In this document: positions 27,088 through 35,869 of the stretch, piece after piece
How positions within the stretch are numbered: position 1 is the stretch's first letter
Layout of the letters: every line of letters starts with the position of its first letter
The notes under the pieces: generated by a model
What the model saw: the letters and a program-made list of their open reading frames with translations, nothing else
Database searches by the model: none
Told to the model about the DNA's origin: nothing
Position numbers and translations under genes: made by a program
Source: Roseomonas sp.
Lineage (GTDB): Bacteria > Pseudomonadota > Alphaproteobacteria > Acetobacterales > Acetobacteraceae
Reading direction: 5' to 3'
Assembly (NCBI GenBank): GCA_020249925.1
Contig: JADCER010000006.1
Span: 124,001-188,000 of the forward strand
Length of the DNA stretch: 64,000 nucleotides

Positions 27088-28333
27088 GGCCTGCCTCCGT
27101 GATCGGCGCCCGTGCCGTAACGCCAATCCCAAGTGCCAGCCCGAGCGCCAGCCAAGCCATGCGATTGCCGAGATCGGTTGAAACCTGCAGCGTCACCGCC
27201 ATGGGCAGGCACAGCATCAATAGCCGCGCCACGCGCCAGGAAGGCGCGGTCCGTGCGAGCCGCCAGAACACCAAGGCCGCGCCGCCAAAGGCGATCAGCC
27301 AAAGGCCAAAACCGGGCAGCCCGGCCTCCACCAAAGCTTCAATGCCAAGATTATGCGGATGCCGCCCGCGCCATTCGCCAAACCCCGCCGCCAGGCTAAA
27401 GCTGCCGGTGCCAAGACCAAAGGGCATCGCCTGACCGGCGAGGCTGAGTGCAGCCCCCCAAAGCGGCAGGCGACCAGAGCTTTCCAAAATATTCGGCGCG
27501 AAAATACGTTCCAGAGTGCGGGCAGTTTGGTTGGTCTCACTGCCCCAAAACCCAAGCGCCGCACCACCAAGCCCAAGCAAAACCAGCAGCCAAAGCGCTG
27601 CCTGCACAGGCTTTTTGCGCCCCTGCAGGATCAGCAGCGGCCCGACCGCCAGGCAAAGCCCAAGAGCCACCAGCGCCGCGCGCCCGCCGGGCAGCAGCGC
27701 TGCCAGCGCCAGGACCAGGGCCGCCGCGCCCCAGAAAAGCCGTGGCGTGATGCGGCGCGCCTCCGCCCAATGCAGCGCTGCCAAGGCCGCCGCCATGGCA
27801 ATGGCAAGCCCGGTCACCTGATAGGCGATGCGCCATTTCGCGGGATCAGCACCGGGCAGCCCGCCCAGCGCCACGCTTTCCCCGGCCAGGTTCGCGGCAA
27901 GGCTCACCGCCACCAAGGCCCCTGCCCCAAGCACGCCAGCACAAAACCCGCGCAAGGCCGAATCATCCCCGGCCACCACGAAGCCGGCCAAAAGCATGAT
28001 CGGCCCGAGTACGATGATTTCCGGCAACTTGGCCGCCAGCACAGCGCCCGAGGCAGTCCAACAGCCGGCCAGGACCAGCCAAAGCCAGAGCGCGCCAATG
28101 GCCAGTAAGGGCAGGCCGAGCGCGGGCGCGACCACCCAGCGCCGCGTCATGGCGCAAAGCACCAGCAAGGGCAGCGCCAGCCCAGTACTCAATATCGTAA
28201 AATCAATGGGTAAGGCGCCGATCAGGGGAATAGATTTCAAGGCCCCGGCAAGATGCAATAGCGCCGCGGCCGCCCCGGCAAGCCAGGTCAAAGCATCCTG
28301 GGGCGGCGCTGCCGCCATATCCGCCGCCTGCAT
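27068..28333 (-). CDS. O-antigen ligase / polysaccharide polymerase (WaaL/Wzy-like)
   Basis: Polytopic membrane protein of about 421 residues with ten to twelve hydrophobic segments. The periplasmic loop contains GRLPLWGAALSLA...PFGLGTGSF and HPHNLGIEALVEAGLPG, the H-N...L motif shared by WaaL ligases and some Wzy polymerases. The first in-frame ATG is at 28333, just after the upstream stop; a TTG at 28339 overlaps that stop. It stands between the Wzz-like gene and the PglC-like gene. Whether it polymerises repeats or ligates glycan to lipid A or protein cannot be decided from sequence. Confidence 0.85.
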   Translation of the reverse strand: MQAADMAAAPPQDALTWLAGAAAALLHLAGALKSIPLIGALPIDFTILSTGLALPLLVLCAMTRRWVVAPALGLPLLAIGALWLWLVLAGCWTASGAVLAAKLPEIIVLGPIMLLAGFVVAGDDSALRGFCAGVLGAGALVAVSLAANLAGESVALGGLPGADPAKWRIAYQVTGLAIAMAAALAALHWAEARRITPRLFWGAAALVLALAALLPGGRAALVALGLCLAVGPLLILQGRKKPVQAALWLLVLLGLGGAALGFWGSETNQTARTLERIFAPNILESSGRLPLWGAALSLAGQAMPFGLGTGSFSLAAGFGEWRGRHPHNLGIEALVEAGLPGFGLWLIAFGGAALVFWRLARTAPSWRVARLLMLCLPMAVTLQVSTDLGNRMAWLALGLALGIGVTARAPITEAGHVRALG

Positions 28334-28335
28334 CC

Positions 28336-29217
28336 TCAATCCCCCTGCATGGCGGGGCTGCGCGTCACCAGCGCGGCATCACGGAAACTACGGCGCATCA
28401 GCAGCAAACCGGCTGCCGCCATCAGTACCGCAAGCGGCACCACCAGCAGCCAAAGCCCAAGCAAAAGCGGGCGATTGGGGCGAGAGGCGCGAGCCTCCAC
28501 CATGGGCGCTGCGATCAGCCGGGCCGCCACCGCCTCATCCGCTGCCACCACCAGTCCGGCGCGCTGTTGCTGCGCCAGAAGATCGTAAAGATTGTTACGG
28601 AGGAAGACGTCGCTTTCGCCCTGCAACCGCGCCTGCAACGCCGCGACCCGCCGCGCGGCCTGGTCAGCCAGGTCGGCGCGCACCTTGGCTTCGGCAAAGC
28701 GATGCAGGCTGATCAGCGCCTGTAGCGCAAGCGCCGGGTCCGCATGGGTCAATTCCAGGGTCCAGGTAATGCTGCCGAGGTTCTGCGTGACCGCGACATG
28801 GCGCTCCATCCAGGCCAGCACATCATCGGCATCAAGCGCGCGCGAAAGCCCAAGCGACACCCGGAGGGACCACAGGGGGGAGTCCTGGCGATTGCGCTCC
28901 ATCGCCTGCAGCAAGGCGGTTTCGGTGGTGAGCATGCGCGCCGCATCGGGCGAGCGCAGAGCCGCCAAATAGACAGCAAAATTGCCGCCGGGGCGCGTAT
29001 CCAGCCCCTGCCCCAAGGCCAAGGGATGCGCCGATAGCAGGGATGAAATGGCAAAGGCCGTGGTTTCCGCCGGCGCCACCTGGGCGCGCGCCACATGGCC
29101 GCGCGGCCAAAGCAGGATGGCGGCCGCACCCCCCACCCATAGCAGCAGCAGGATCAGCGCCAATTTGGCACGCCAAGCCCAAAGCCCCATCAGCAGCAGC
29201 GGCAGCGGCATCAGCAT
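28336..29217 (-). CDS. Wzz/GumC-like polysaccharide chain-length protein
   Basis: Polysaccharide co-polymerase type protein, 293 residues, with the expected topology: an N-terminal membrane segment (about 14-36), a periplasmic helical domain, and a C-terminal membrane segment (about 250-272). The mid-domain has coiled-coil character around DLADQAARRVAALQARLQGE. No C-terminal tyrosine kinase domain is attached and none is encoded nearby. The start overlaps the heparinase-like gene by seven bases. The assignment rests on topology, the Wzz-like N-terminus and context. Confidence 0.72.
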   Translation of the reverse strand: MLMPLPLLLMGLWAWRAKLALILLLLWVGGAAAILLWPRGHVARAQVAPAETTAFAISSLLSAHPLALGQGLDTRPGGNFAVYLAALRSPDAARMLTTETALLQAMERNRQDSPLWSLRVSLGLSRALDADDVLAWMERHVAVTQNLGSITWTLELTHADPALALQALISLHRFAEAKVRADLADQAARRVAALQARLQGESDVFLRNNLYDLLAQQQRAGLVVAADEAVAARLIAAPMVEARASRPNRPLLLGLWLLVVPLAVLMAAAGLLLMRRSFRDAALVTRSPAMQGD

Positions 29218-30971
29218 CCACCCCTTTTGGGCAGGGCGATCTCGGTGAAAATCCGCCCGATTGGGCGATTGGCGCGGAGTTCCAGCACGGGCGCAGGCTC
29301 TACCCGCCCATAGGCTGGGCTTTCCCAGCCGCGGATCAATTCCAGGCTGAAGGGTGCATCGGCGGAAAGGGTAATGCGTGCCTTGGCGCTTTCAACGCCA
29401 TCGGCAATCCGCCGCCAATCGCCCGGCGCAAGCCGCCAACGGAGCGCAAGGCGCCGGAAATCGCCCCGCACCTGATCTTCCACACGCCAGAGCCGCCCGC
29501 GACATTCGATCCGCCTGGCATGGCGATTGCCGCGCCAATCGCGCATCTTGGCGCCATCGGGAATGGCGCGGCACCGTGGCCAGCGCCCGAACAGAAAGGG
29601 GCCAAGCCGCGGCATGGGCTCAGCATCATCAAAGGTGATCAGATTATGCCCGGCCCCGCCGGCCAGCATCCTTTGCCACCAATCGAAACCGGGTGGCGGC
29701 AGATAGGCGCCGCTGCCGCCATCGCGGAGCAGATTCTCATTGCCATCCCAAAGGTCGAAATGCAGCAAATCCGCCTGTCCCGGCCGGAACCGAAGCGGCA
29801 CACCGGTGCGCAGCACGCCGCGCGCGCCCCCTGCCCCACCAAGCCCGAACCAGCCGGCGCTCCGCCAATGGCCAGGGCTCATGCTGGGCAAGCTTTGGGT
29901 GGCTGCAAGGCCAAGGGCGCGGCAGCCGGGATCATCCGGCAAGCCGGCGCTGGCGCCAAGGAAAAGCCGCGAAGCGCGTTCCAGGCTGGCCCGCGCATCA
30001 CCGGCCCCAAACCCAGAGAGATCGGCAAAGGCGGAATCATCGCAAGGCCCGATGCGCGGCAAGGCGCCATTGGGCGCCATGACGCGGCCGAGCCATTGCG
30101 TGGCGGCGGCGGCCCGCGCGGCGAAAGGCGCGGCAAAGCTTGGCGCGCCATGCCTGCGGCGGAACCATTCGGCGATTGCCAGCACATCCAGCATCAGCCG
30201 GTGATAGGCCGGGGAGGCCTGGGCAAAGGCACCGCAGGGCGCAACGAGCCGTGCAACAGCGCGCGCAAGCTCCTGCGCGCCGGCGCGCTGATCCCGCACC
30301 CGGCCCAATAGCAGGCCACAGACAAAAAGCCCCGCCGCTTCGCTGATCGGGTGGTTATTGTCCTGCGCCGCGCCATAAGCGCGCGTGGCGCGAATGCGCC
30401 GCGCATGCAGCCCCAGCAAGTAACGCGCCCCTGGGCTCAGGCGGCGATCGGCACCAAGCAGGGCAAGGGCCAGGCCGATCCCCATGGCGCGCAAAGCCGC
30501 TTCCTGCGCGCAGGCCCAGCCCGGCCCACGAAAGGGCGGGTTGGCATTGGCCCAATCTGCCAGCAGCGCTTCCGCCTGGTTCAAATGATCGGCCGCGGGG
30601 TCGCGGGTAGCGGCCTGGATAAGGCTCAGCAGGGGGGCCAGGCGATGGGTTTCCCAGAGCTTGCGGATATCAGCGCCAGGCCGGGCCAGCACATCCAAAG
30701 CATGGGCTTCTGGGCTGAAAGGGCCATGCCAGTCACGCTTGGGCGCAGCCAGGGCCTCAGTATCCGGCAGGAAGGGGCCGCGCGGCGCGGGCAGATCAGG
30801 CAGCGCGCGATGCGCCAGGCCCAGGCAGAGGCGCAGACGATGCCAAGCGAAAAGCGCCACCGGCCGCGGCCCAAGCCGCCAAGCCGCATCAGCGCGCAAC
30901 CACCAAGCCTGCCAAGCGGGAAGGCTGGCTTTCGGCTGACGGGTTTCGCCAAGAACCGTATCACCGGGCAA
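29211..30971 (-). CDS. Heparinase II/III family protein
   Basis: Polysaccharide lyase-type protein of 586 residues: an N-terminal alpha/alpha toroid (to about 330) and a C-terminal beta-sandwich. Family patterns include PFRGPGWACAQEAALRAMGI, NNHPISEAAGLFVCGLLLG, GWFGLGG, DLLHFDLWDGNENLLRDGGSG and HNLITFDDAEPMPRLG. No signal peptide is visible. The start is set by AAGGAG at 30979-30984, seven bases before a TTG at 30971. It is first in the minus-strand operon, divergent from the Wza-like gene. In exopolysaccharide clusters such proteins are thought to modify or degrade the polymer; the substrate here is unknown. Confidence 0.85.
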   Translation of the reverse strand: MPGDTVLGETRQPKASLPAWQAWWLRADAAWRLGPRPVALFAWHRLRLCLGLAHRALPDLPAPRGPFLPDTEALAAPKRDWHGPFSPEAHALDVLARPGADIRKLWETHRLAPLLSLIQAATRDPAADHLNQAEALLADWANANPPFRGPGWACAQEAALRAMGIGLALALLGADRRLSPGARYLLGLHARRIRATRAYGAAQDNNHPISEAAGLFVCGLLLGRVRDQRAGAQELARAVARLVAPCGAFAQASPAYHRLMLDVLAIAEWFRRRHGAPSFAAPFAARAAAATQWLGRVMAPNGALPRIGPCDDSAFADLSGFGAGDARASLERASRLFLGASAGLPDDPGCRALGLAATQSLPSMSPGHWRSAGWFGLGGAGGARGVLRTGVPLRFRPGQADLLHFDLWDGNENLLRDGGSGAYLPPPGFDWWQRMLAGGAGHNLITFDDAEPMPRLGPFLFGRWPRCRAIPDGAKMRDWRGNRHARRIECRGRLWRVEDQVRGDFRRLALRWRLAPGDWRRIADGVESAKARITLSADAPFSLELIRGWESPAYGRVEPAPVLELRANRPIGRIFTEIALPKRGGC

Positions 30972-30978
30972 GCTACGT

Positions 30979-30984
30979 CTCCTT
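30979..30984 (-). promoter_or_regulatory. Ribosome-binding site that decides a TTG start
   Basis: AAGGAG on the minus strand lies seven bases before TTG at 30971. The frame is open a little further, to another TTG at 31010, but that has no comparable site. This makes 30971 the likely start of the first gene of the polysaccharide operon. Confidence 0.6.
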
Positions 30985-31058
30985 GGGTGATTTAGGATGT
31001 TGAAAAGCAATCTATGGTTGTGTTAGGAAAAAATCAATAATATTTTTGGGTGTAGTTC
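30985..31058. promoter_or_regulatory. AT-rich divergent promoter region of the polysaccharide locus
   Basis: The gap between the heparinase-like gene and the Wza-like gene is much richer in A and T than the surrounding DNA, notably 31005-31050. On the plus strand TTGTGT at 31018-31023 is followed after 17 bases by TATTTT at 31041-31046, a weak sigma-70-like match. This must carry promoters for both arms; exact boxes are uncertain. Confidence 0.35.
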
Positions 31059-33698
31059 ATGTTGAATTTCGCCAAAACGGAGATTGCCCTTAAGGCCGGC
31101 GGCCTGCGCCTTAGCGCACTGATTTTTCTGCTTTTAGCCGCCATCCCAATCGCCGCCGCACAGCCGGGCACACAAATCCTGGCCCCGCCCAGCCTGCCGC
31201 CCAGCCTGCCCGGTGGCGGGAATTTGCCAAGCCTGCCCCCTGGCGCGCAGCGCGAGATCCTGGCCCGAGTCCTTGAAGCCGCCATCGCCCAACCTGCCGC
31301 CCCGGCACCCCAAGCCGCCGCCCCTGCGCCGCGCCAGGCGCCCAATCTTTCCAGCATCGAAGCCTTCTTCGCCGAAAGGCTGGAACAGGCGGAACTCCGC
31401 CAATTCGGCTATGACACTTTCCGCGGCGGCGCCGCCCCGCCGCCAAGCTTCGGCGCGCTGCCCGGTTCCTATATTTTGGGCCCAGGAGATGAGGTGGTGG
31501 TGGCACTGCGCGGCCGCGCACGGCAGACGCACTCCATCAGAATCGGGCGGGATGGTATGTTGCTGCTGCCCGAATTACCGCCCATCCCCGCCGCCGGGCG
31601 CAGCCTTGCCGAGCTGCGCACCGATATGGAAGCCCGCGCCGCGCGCGAACTTGGGGGGTCTGAGGTCTTTCTTTCCATCGGCGCCATTCGCCAGATCAGC
31701 GTTTTCGTGGGCGGCGAGGTGATGCGCCCTGGCTTTCAGAACCTGACGGCGCTCGCCAGCGTTTTGGACGCGCTGGCAGCGGCTGAGGGGGTGCGGCGGA
31801 GCGGGTCCCTGCGCGCCATACGGATCGAAGGGCCGGCAGGATCGCGGCAGGTTGATCTCTACCCGTTGCTCGCCGATGTGCCCGGCGCGGCCGATCTGAC
31901 GCTCCGCGAGGGAGAGCGCATTCTGGTGCCGCCGCTTGGCGGGGTGGTGGCGATTGCCGGCGATGTCGCGCGGCCCGGCATTTACGAATTGCCCGCCCGC
32001 CAGGGCGCCATGCCGCTGGAAGATGCGTTGCTGCTGGCCGGCGGGCCGCTCCGGCCCAGTGGCAATCGGCTTTTGGTGCAGCAAAGCGATGCGCAGGGAC
32101 GGCGGAGTTTTGCGGAGCTTGGCGTCAATGCGAGCCTCAAGCGTGGTGATGCGCTGCTGGTCCGGCCTGGGGCGGATGTGGCGGCCAATACCATCCGCCT
32201 TGGCGGGCATGTGGCGATGCCGATCACGCGTGCGGCCAATGGCAGGCAGGGGCTATCCGTACGCGGCCTGATCGCGGATCATCGGCAATTGGGCCCCGAT
32301 CCCTACACGCGTTTCGCTGTTGTGCTGCGCCCGGATCAGCGGAGCGGCCAGCGCCATCTGCTGCCCTTCGATCTGGCGCGTGCGCTGGAAGGGCGCGGCG
32401 GGCCGACGCTCCGCGATGGGGATGAGGTGATTGTCTTCTCCCGCGCCGATATCCAATGGCTTTCAAGCAGCGCGCCGCAACGCGCCTTGCGCGGTGAGGC
32501 CACCACGATGCAGGGCGGCGAATGCCTGGCGCTGACGCAGCTTGCCCAGGCCGCGCAGGCCTCCCCCGCCCGCTTTGCCCATGCGCGCGCCACAGGCTTC
32601 CCGGAAATGGGTGAGGCGCGCTGCCCGCGCATTTTCCAGGAAGCGCCGGAATTGGCGGGGTTCCTGCTGGATCACGCCGCGCTGGTGACGGGCGAGGTGC
32701 GCGCGCCCGGCCTTTACCCGATGATGGAAAACACCCCAATGGCTGACGCGCTGGCGATCGCGGGCGGCGCAACGGCGCTTGGCAATATGAATGCGCCCGA
32801 TATCGCGCAGGCGGTGGCAAACCCGGCCCTGGCGGGGCAAGTGACGCGCGTGAGCCTGGGTGGCGGGGCCAAGCTGGTATCACCGCGTCAGGCGCTGCGC
32901 GTGCCGCGGCGCGAAGATGCTTTGGATAGCGGGCCCGTCCTGTTGCTGGGCGAATTCCGCAACCCCGGCAGCTATGAATTGCGCCGAGGTGAGCGGCTTT
33001 CGGATGTGATCGCGCGCGCCGGCGGGCTGACCACGGAGGCTTTCCCTTATGGCGCCGTCTTCACGCGCGAAAGCGTGCGTCAGCGCCAGCAGGAAGGCTT
33101 TGCGCGCACCGCACGTGATCTGGAAAGCAGCCTGGTGCAATTGGCATCAGGGCAGGCTTTACCTGGTTCTCGTGGTGGCACGGCGGATGTCGGGGGTGCC
33201 ATGAAGGCAGGGCGCGAATTGGCGGCGACCTTGCGCGAAGCGCGCGCCGCAGGGCGGGTGGTGGTGGAAGCCAATCCCGTGATCCTGCTGGCGCGGCCCG
33301 ATTTGGACATAGTGCTGGAACCTGGCGATGTATTGGCCATGCCAAAGCGCCCCCAAGATGTAACGGTGGTAGGCGCGGTGCTGAACCCCGGCAGCCTGCC
33401 CTTCCGCCAGGGGTGGCGTGCGGCGGAGTATATCCAGGCCTCGGGCGGGGCGCAGCGCTTTGCCGATGCATCGCGCGTTTTCGTGGTGCTGCCGAATGGG
33501 GAAGCTGCACCGGCGGGCCAGGGTTTCTTCCAGAACGGTGGGCCGCCGCTGGCGCCGGGGAGCCTTGTCATGCTGCCGCAGGACCCGGCGCCATTTGAGA
33601 CCTGGGGCTATATTCGCGACATCACGCAGATTTTGGGGCAGCTCACGATTTCATCGCTAGCCCTGGCGGTGGTTGCGCGGGAGGCGCGGCGCGAATAG
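31059..33698 (+). CDS. Large outer-membrane polysaccharide export protein (Wza-like, SLBB domains)
   Basis: Polysaccharide export channel protein of 879 residues, far longer than E. coli Wza (379) because of extra SLBB repeats. A signal peptide (about 1-35, cleaved near AAAQ) is followed by a Pro/Ala-rich linker. The export domain (about 128-215) has GSYILGPGDEVVV and RIGRDGMLLLPELPPIPAAGRSLAEL. Repeated SLBB units follow, each with a 'V.GEV..PG.Y.L' pattern: at VFVGGEVMRPG, VAIAGDVARPGIYELP, ALVTGEVRAPGLYPM, VLLLGEFRNPGSYELRRGE and VTVVGAVLNPGSLPFRQG. No lipobox is visible. It is divergent from the nine-gene operon and should export its product. Confidence 0.9.
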   Translation: MLNFAKTEIALKAGGLRLSALIFLLLAAIPIAAAQPGTQILAPPSLPPSLPGGGNLPSLPPGAQREILARVLEAAIAQPAAPAPQAAAPAPRQAPNLSSIEAFFAERLEQAELRQFGYDTFRGGAAPPPSFGALPGSYILGPGDEVVVALRGRARQTHSIRIGRDGMLLLPELPPIPAAGRSLAELRTDMEARAARELGGSEVFLSIGAIRQISVFVGGEVMRPGFQNLTALASVLDALAAAEGVRRSGSLRAIRIEGPAGSRQVDLYPLLADVPGAADLTLREGERILVPPLGGVVAIAGDVARPGIYELPARQGAMPLEDALLLAGGPLRPSGNRLLVQQSDAQGRRSFAELGVNASLKRGDALLVRPGADVAANTIRLGGHVAMPITRAANGRQGLSVRGLIADHRQLGPDPYTRFAVVLRPDQRSGQRHLLPFDLARALEGRGGPTLRDGDEVIVFSRADIQWLSSSAPQRALRGEATTMQGGECLALTQLAQAAQASPARFAHARATGFPEMGEARCPRIFQEAPELAGFLLDHAALVTGEVRAPGLYPMMENTPMADALAIAGGATALGNMNAPDIAQAVANPALAGQVTRVSLGGGAKLVSPRQALRVPRREDALDSGPVLLLGEFRNPGSYELRRGERLSDVIARAGGLTTEAFPYGAVFTRESVRQRQQEGFARTARDLESSLVQLASGQALPGSRGGTADVGGAMKAGRELAATLREARAAGRVVVEANPVILLARPDLDIVLEPGDVLAMPKRPQDVTVVGAVLNPGSLPFRQGWRAAEYIQASGGAQRFADASRVFVVLPNGEAAPAGQGFFQNGGPPLAPGSLVMLPQDPAPFETWGYIRDITQILGQLTISSLALAVVAREARRE

Positions 33699-33822
33699 GG
33701 CCTGTGCTTGCGTTTGGCCCGAGCAGGTTCGCGCCCTGACGCGCCGCCGGCATCGCGGGGGCTTGCGAGCCATGTCCGGGCGCCGCAAGCTTGCGGCCAT
33801 AATCGGGAAACGGACGGAAAAC

Positions 33823-34815
33823 ATGACCCTTACCCCATCGCGCCGCGCTGTGCTGACAGCGCTTGCCGCAACCCCCATCCTGTCCAGGTCGCTCAGCGCG
33901 CAAGGCGCCTTCCCCGATAAGCCCATCCGCCTGATTGTGCCCTTCGCGCCGGGCGGAAATTCTGATCTGACAGCGCGTGCCTGCGCGCCGGCCATGTCGG
34001 CGAAGCTCGGCCAGCCTGTGATTGTGGAAAATCGCGCAGGCGCGGGCGGTAGTGTTGCCGCGCAGCAGGTCGCGCGGATGCGGGCGGATGGTTACACTAT
34101 TCTGCTGGGATCGAATGGGCCGCTCACGATCAATCCCACGGTGCAGGCCAATCTTGGCTATGACCCGCTGCGCGATTTCATGCCGATTGGGCTTTTTGTG
34201 CGCACGCCGATGGTGATTGCGGTGCATCGCAGCCTGCCGGTGCGAACGGTGGCCGAACTTGTGGCGCATTCCAAGGCCAATCCGGGCAAGCTCGGCTTCG
34301 GGTCTTCCGGCATTGCGAGTGCGGCGCATCTTTCGCTCGAGATGTTCAATGCCGCGACCGGGGCGGGCATTACCCATATCCCCTATGGCAGCGGGGGCGC
34401 GCTGACGCCTGATCTGATCTCCGGCACCATATCGGGCGCCATTACGGAAATCTCGACGGCGCTGCCGTTGCACCGGGAAGGCGCGGTGCGGATTTTGGCT
34501 GTGGCGGCGGCGGATCGGCTGCCGCAAGCGCCCGAATTGCCAACGGCGAATGAGGCTGGTGTGGCCGGTTATCAGGCCGCTGCCTTTGTTGGCATTGTGG
34601 CGCCAACGGGCCTGCCCGAGCCTGTCGCAAAAGCCCTTGGCGAAGCTGTCGCCGCCGCCGTCGCGGACCCCGCCGTGCGCGCGCGGCTTGAGGGCATGGG
34701 CAGCCTGATGGCAAGCGGGGCGGAGGCTACCCCGCCGGGCTTTGCTGCCTTTCTGCAACGGGAGACGGCATGGACCCGTGCAGCGGCGGAACGCGCGGGG
34801 TTACGGCAGGGGTGA
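33823..34815 (+). CDS. Bug/TctC-family tripartite tricarboxylate receptor
   Basis: Periplasmic Bug receptor, 330 residues. The signal peptide TPSRRAVLTALAATPIL...SAQ carries a twin arginine. Mature FPDKPIRLIVPFAPGGNSDL is followed by VIVENRAGAGGSVAA and LPQAPELPTANEAG. The ATG at 33823 is chosen from the start of the signal peptide; GGAA lies a few bases upstream. It stands alone: the Wza-like gene ends 124 bases before it, and its stop is 10 bases from the stop of another, convergent Bug gene. Confidence 0.92.
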   Translation: MTLTPSRRAVLTALAATPILSRSLSAQGAFPDKPIRLIVPFAPGGNSDLTARACAPAMSAKLGQPVIVENRAGAGGSVAAQQVARMRADGYTILLGSNGPLTINPTVQANLGYDPLRDFMPIGLFVRTPMVIAVHRSLPVRTVAELVAHSKANPGKLGFGSSGIASAAHLSLEMFNAATGAGITHIPYGSGGALTPDLISGTISGAITEISTALPLHREGAVRILAVAAADRLPQAPELPTANEAGVAGYQAAAFVGIVAPTGLPEPVAKALGEAVAAAVADPAVRARLEGMGSLMASGAEATPPGFAAFLQRETAWTRAAAERAGLRQG

Positions 34816-34840
34816 GGGTGGCTGATTACAAATCCACCCT
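34815..34840. terminator. Hairpin between two convergent Bug receptor genes
   Basis: A perfect 7-base-pair repeat AGGGTGG / CCACCCT with a 12-base loop covers both stop regions (34813-34815 and 34826-34828). A shared terminator is plausible; no T run follows. Confidence 0.33.
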
Positions 34841-35812
34841 GATATTCGCCCGCCTGATCACATCGCGCCATTTGTCACGTTCCGCTTCCAGCCGCTTGTC
34901 GCCATCAGCGGGTGAAGAACCGACATAGTCAAAACCCATTTCTTCAAAGCGCTTCATGATATCGGGCTGGCGCGCAGTGGCGATCGCAACCTCATGCAGG
35001 CGATTGACGGCGCGATCAGGTGTGGCTTTCGGGGCAACCAGCATCGCCCAGGTATAGACATCGTAATCGCGCAGGCGCGGATCGCTTTCCGCCATGGTCG
35101 GCACATCAGGCAATTGTTTGATCCGTTCGCGCACCATTGTCGCCAAGGGCCGTACCGTGCCGGCCCTGATCTGGCCTGAAGCGCCGGGCACATCGGCGAA
35201 GACCATATCAACCTCTCCCGCAAGCAGCGCGGTAATCGCGGGACCACTGCCGCGATAGGCGACATGCGTCAGGTCCACGCCCATCATCAGCTTGTAGAGT
35301 TCGCCACCCAAATGGAGCGGCGTGCCGCTGCCTGCTGATCCGTAATTCAGCCTATTGCCACGCTCCCGCGTCCAGGCATGGAAACCCGCGATATCACGGG
35401 CAGGGCTATCGGCGCGCACAATCAGCACATAGGGCGATGTGGAAATCAGGCTGATGACGCGCAATTGCGCCACCGGATCATAGGGCATGGGGTCGGCCGT
35501 GAGTGGCGCGGTCAGGAAGGAGATGGAGCCCATCAAAATCGTATGCCCATCGGGGCGCGCCTGCACCACGGCGCGCGTACCAATAGTGGCCCCTGCCCCG
35601 GCGCGGTTTTCCACGGTCACAGGCTGGCCAAGCAATTCCCCCATTTTCGGCGCCATCAGCCGCGCGGCAATATCCGGCGTGCCACCAGGGGCGAAGGGCA
35701 CAATCATATTCACCGCGCGATCAGGAAATACCCCTTGCGCGAAAGCGGCAGGCGCAAGCGCACTGCTGCCAGCAAGCGCAAATGCATGACGGCGGGAAAA
35801 CATAAGGGTCAT
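34826..35812 (-). CDS. Bug/TctC-family tripartite tricarboxylate receptor
   Basis: Second Bug receptor of this region, 328 residues. The signal peptide MTLMFSRRHAFALAGSSALAP...AFAQ carries a twin arginine. The mature part starts FPDRAVNMIVPFAPGGTPDI, followed by VTVENRAGAGATIG and QLPDVPTMAE. The ATG at 35812 has AAGGAAAC upstream. An MFS exporter gene lies 57 bases upstream on the same strand and could be co-transcribed. Its sequence differs clearly from the convergent neighbour, so the pair is not a recent tandem duplication. Confidence 0.92.
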   Translation of the reverse strand: MTLMFSRRHAFALAGSSALAPAAFAQGVFPDRAVNMIVPFAPGGTPDIAARLMAPKMGELLGQPVTVENRAGAGATIGTRAVVQARPDGHTILMGSISFLTAPLTADPMPYDPVAQLRVISLISTSPYVLIVRADSPARDIAGFHAWTRERGNRLNYGSAGSGTPLHLGGELYKLMMGVDLTHVAYRGSGPAITALLAGEVDMVFADVPGASGQIRAGTVRPLATMVRERIKQLPDVPTMAESDPRLRDYDVYTWAMLVAPKATPDRAVNRLHEVAIATARQPDIMKRFEEMGFDYVGSSPADGDKRLEAERDKWRDVIRRANIRVDL

Positions 35813-35869
35813 CGGCGTTTCCTTTCTGCGTTGTATGATCTTGCCCAAACCAAGCACCGGGGCAACGGC

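Noticed and set aside
19759-33698. Sialic acid synthesis locus because of WecB-like and NeuD-like genes
   Set aside because: No NeuB or NeuA homologue is present, and the NeuD-like gene is 12 kb outside the locus.
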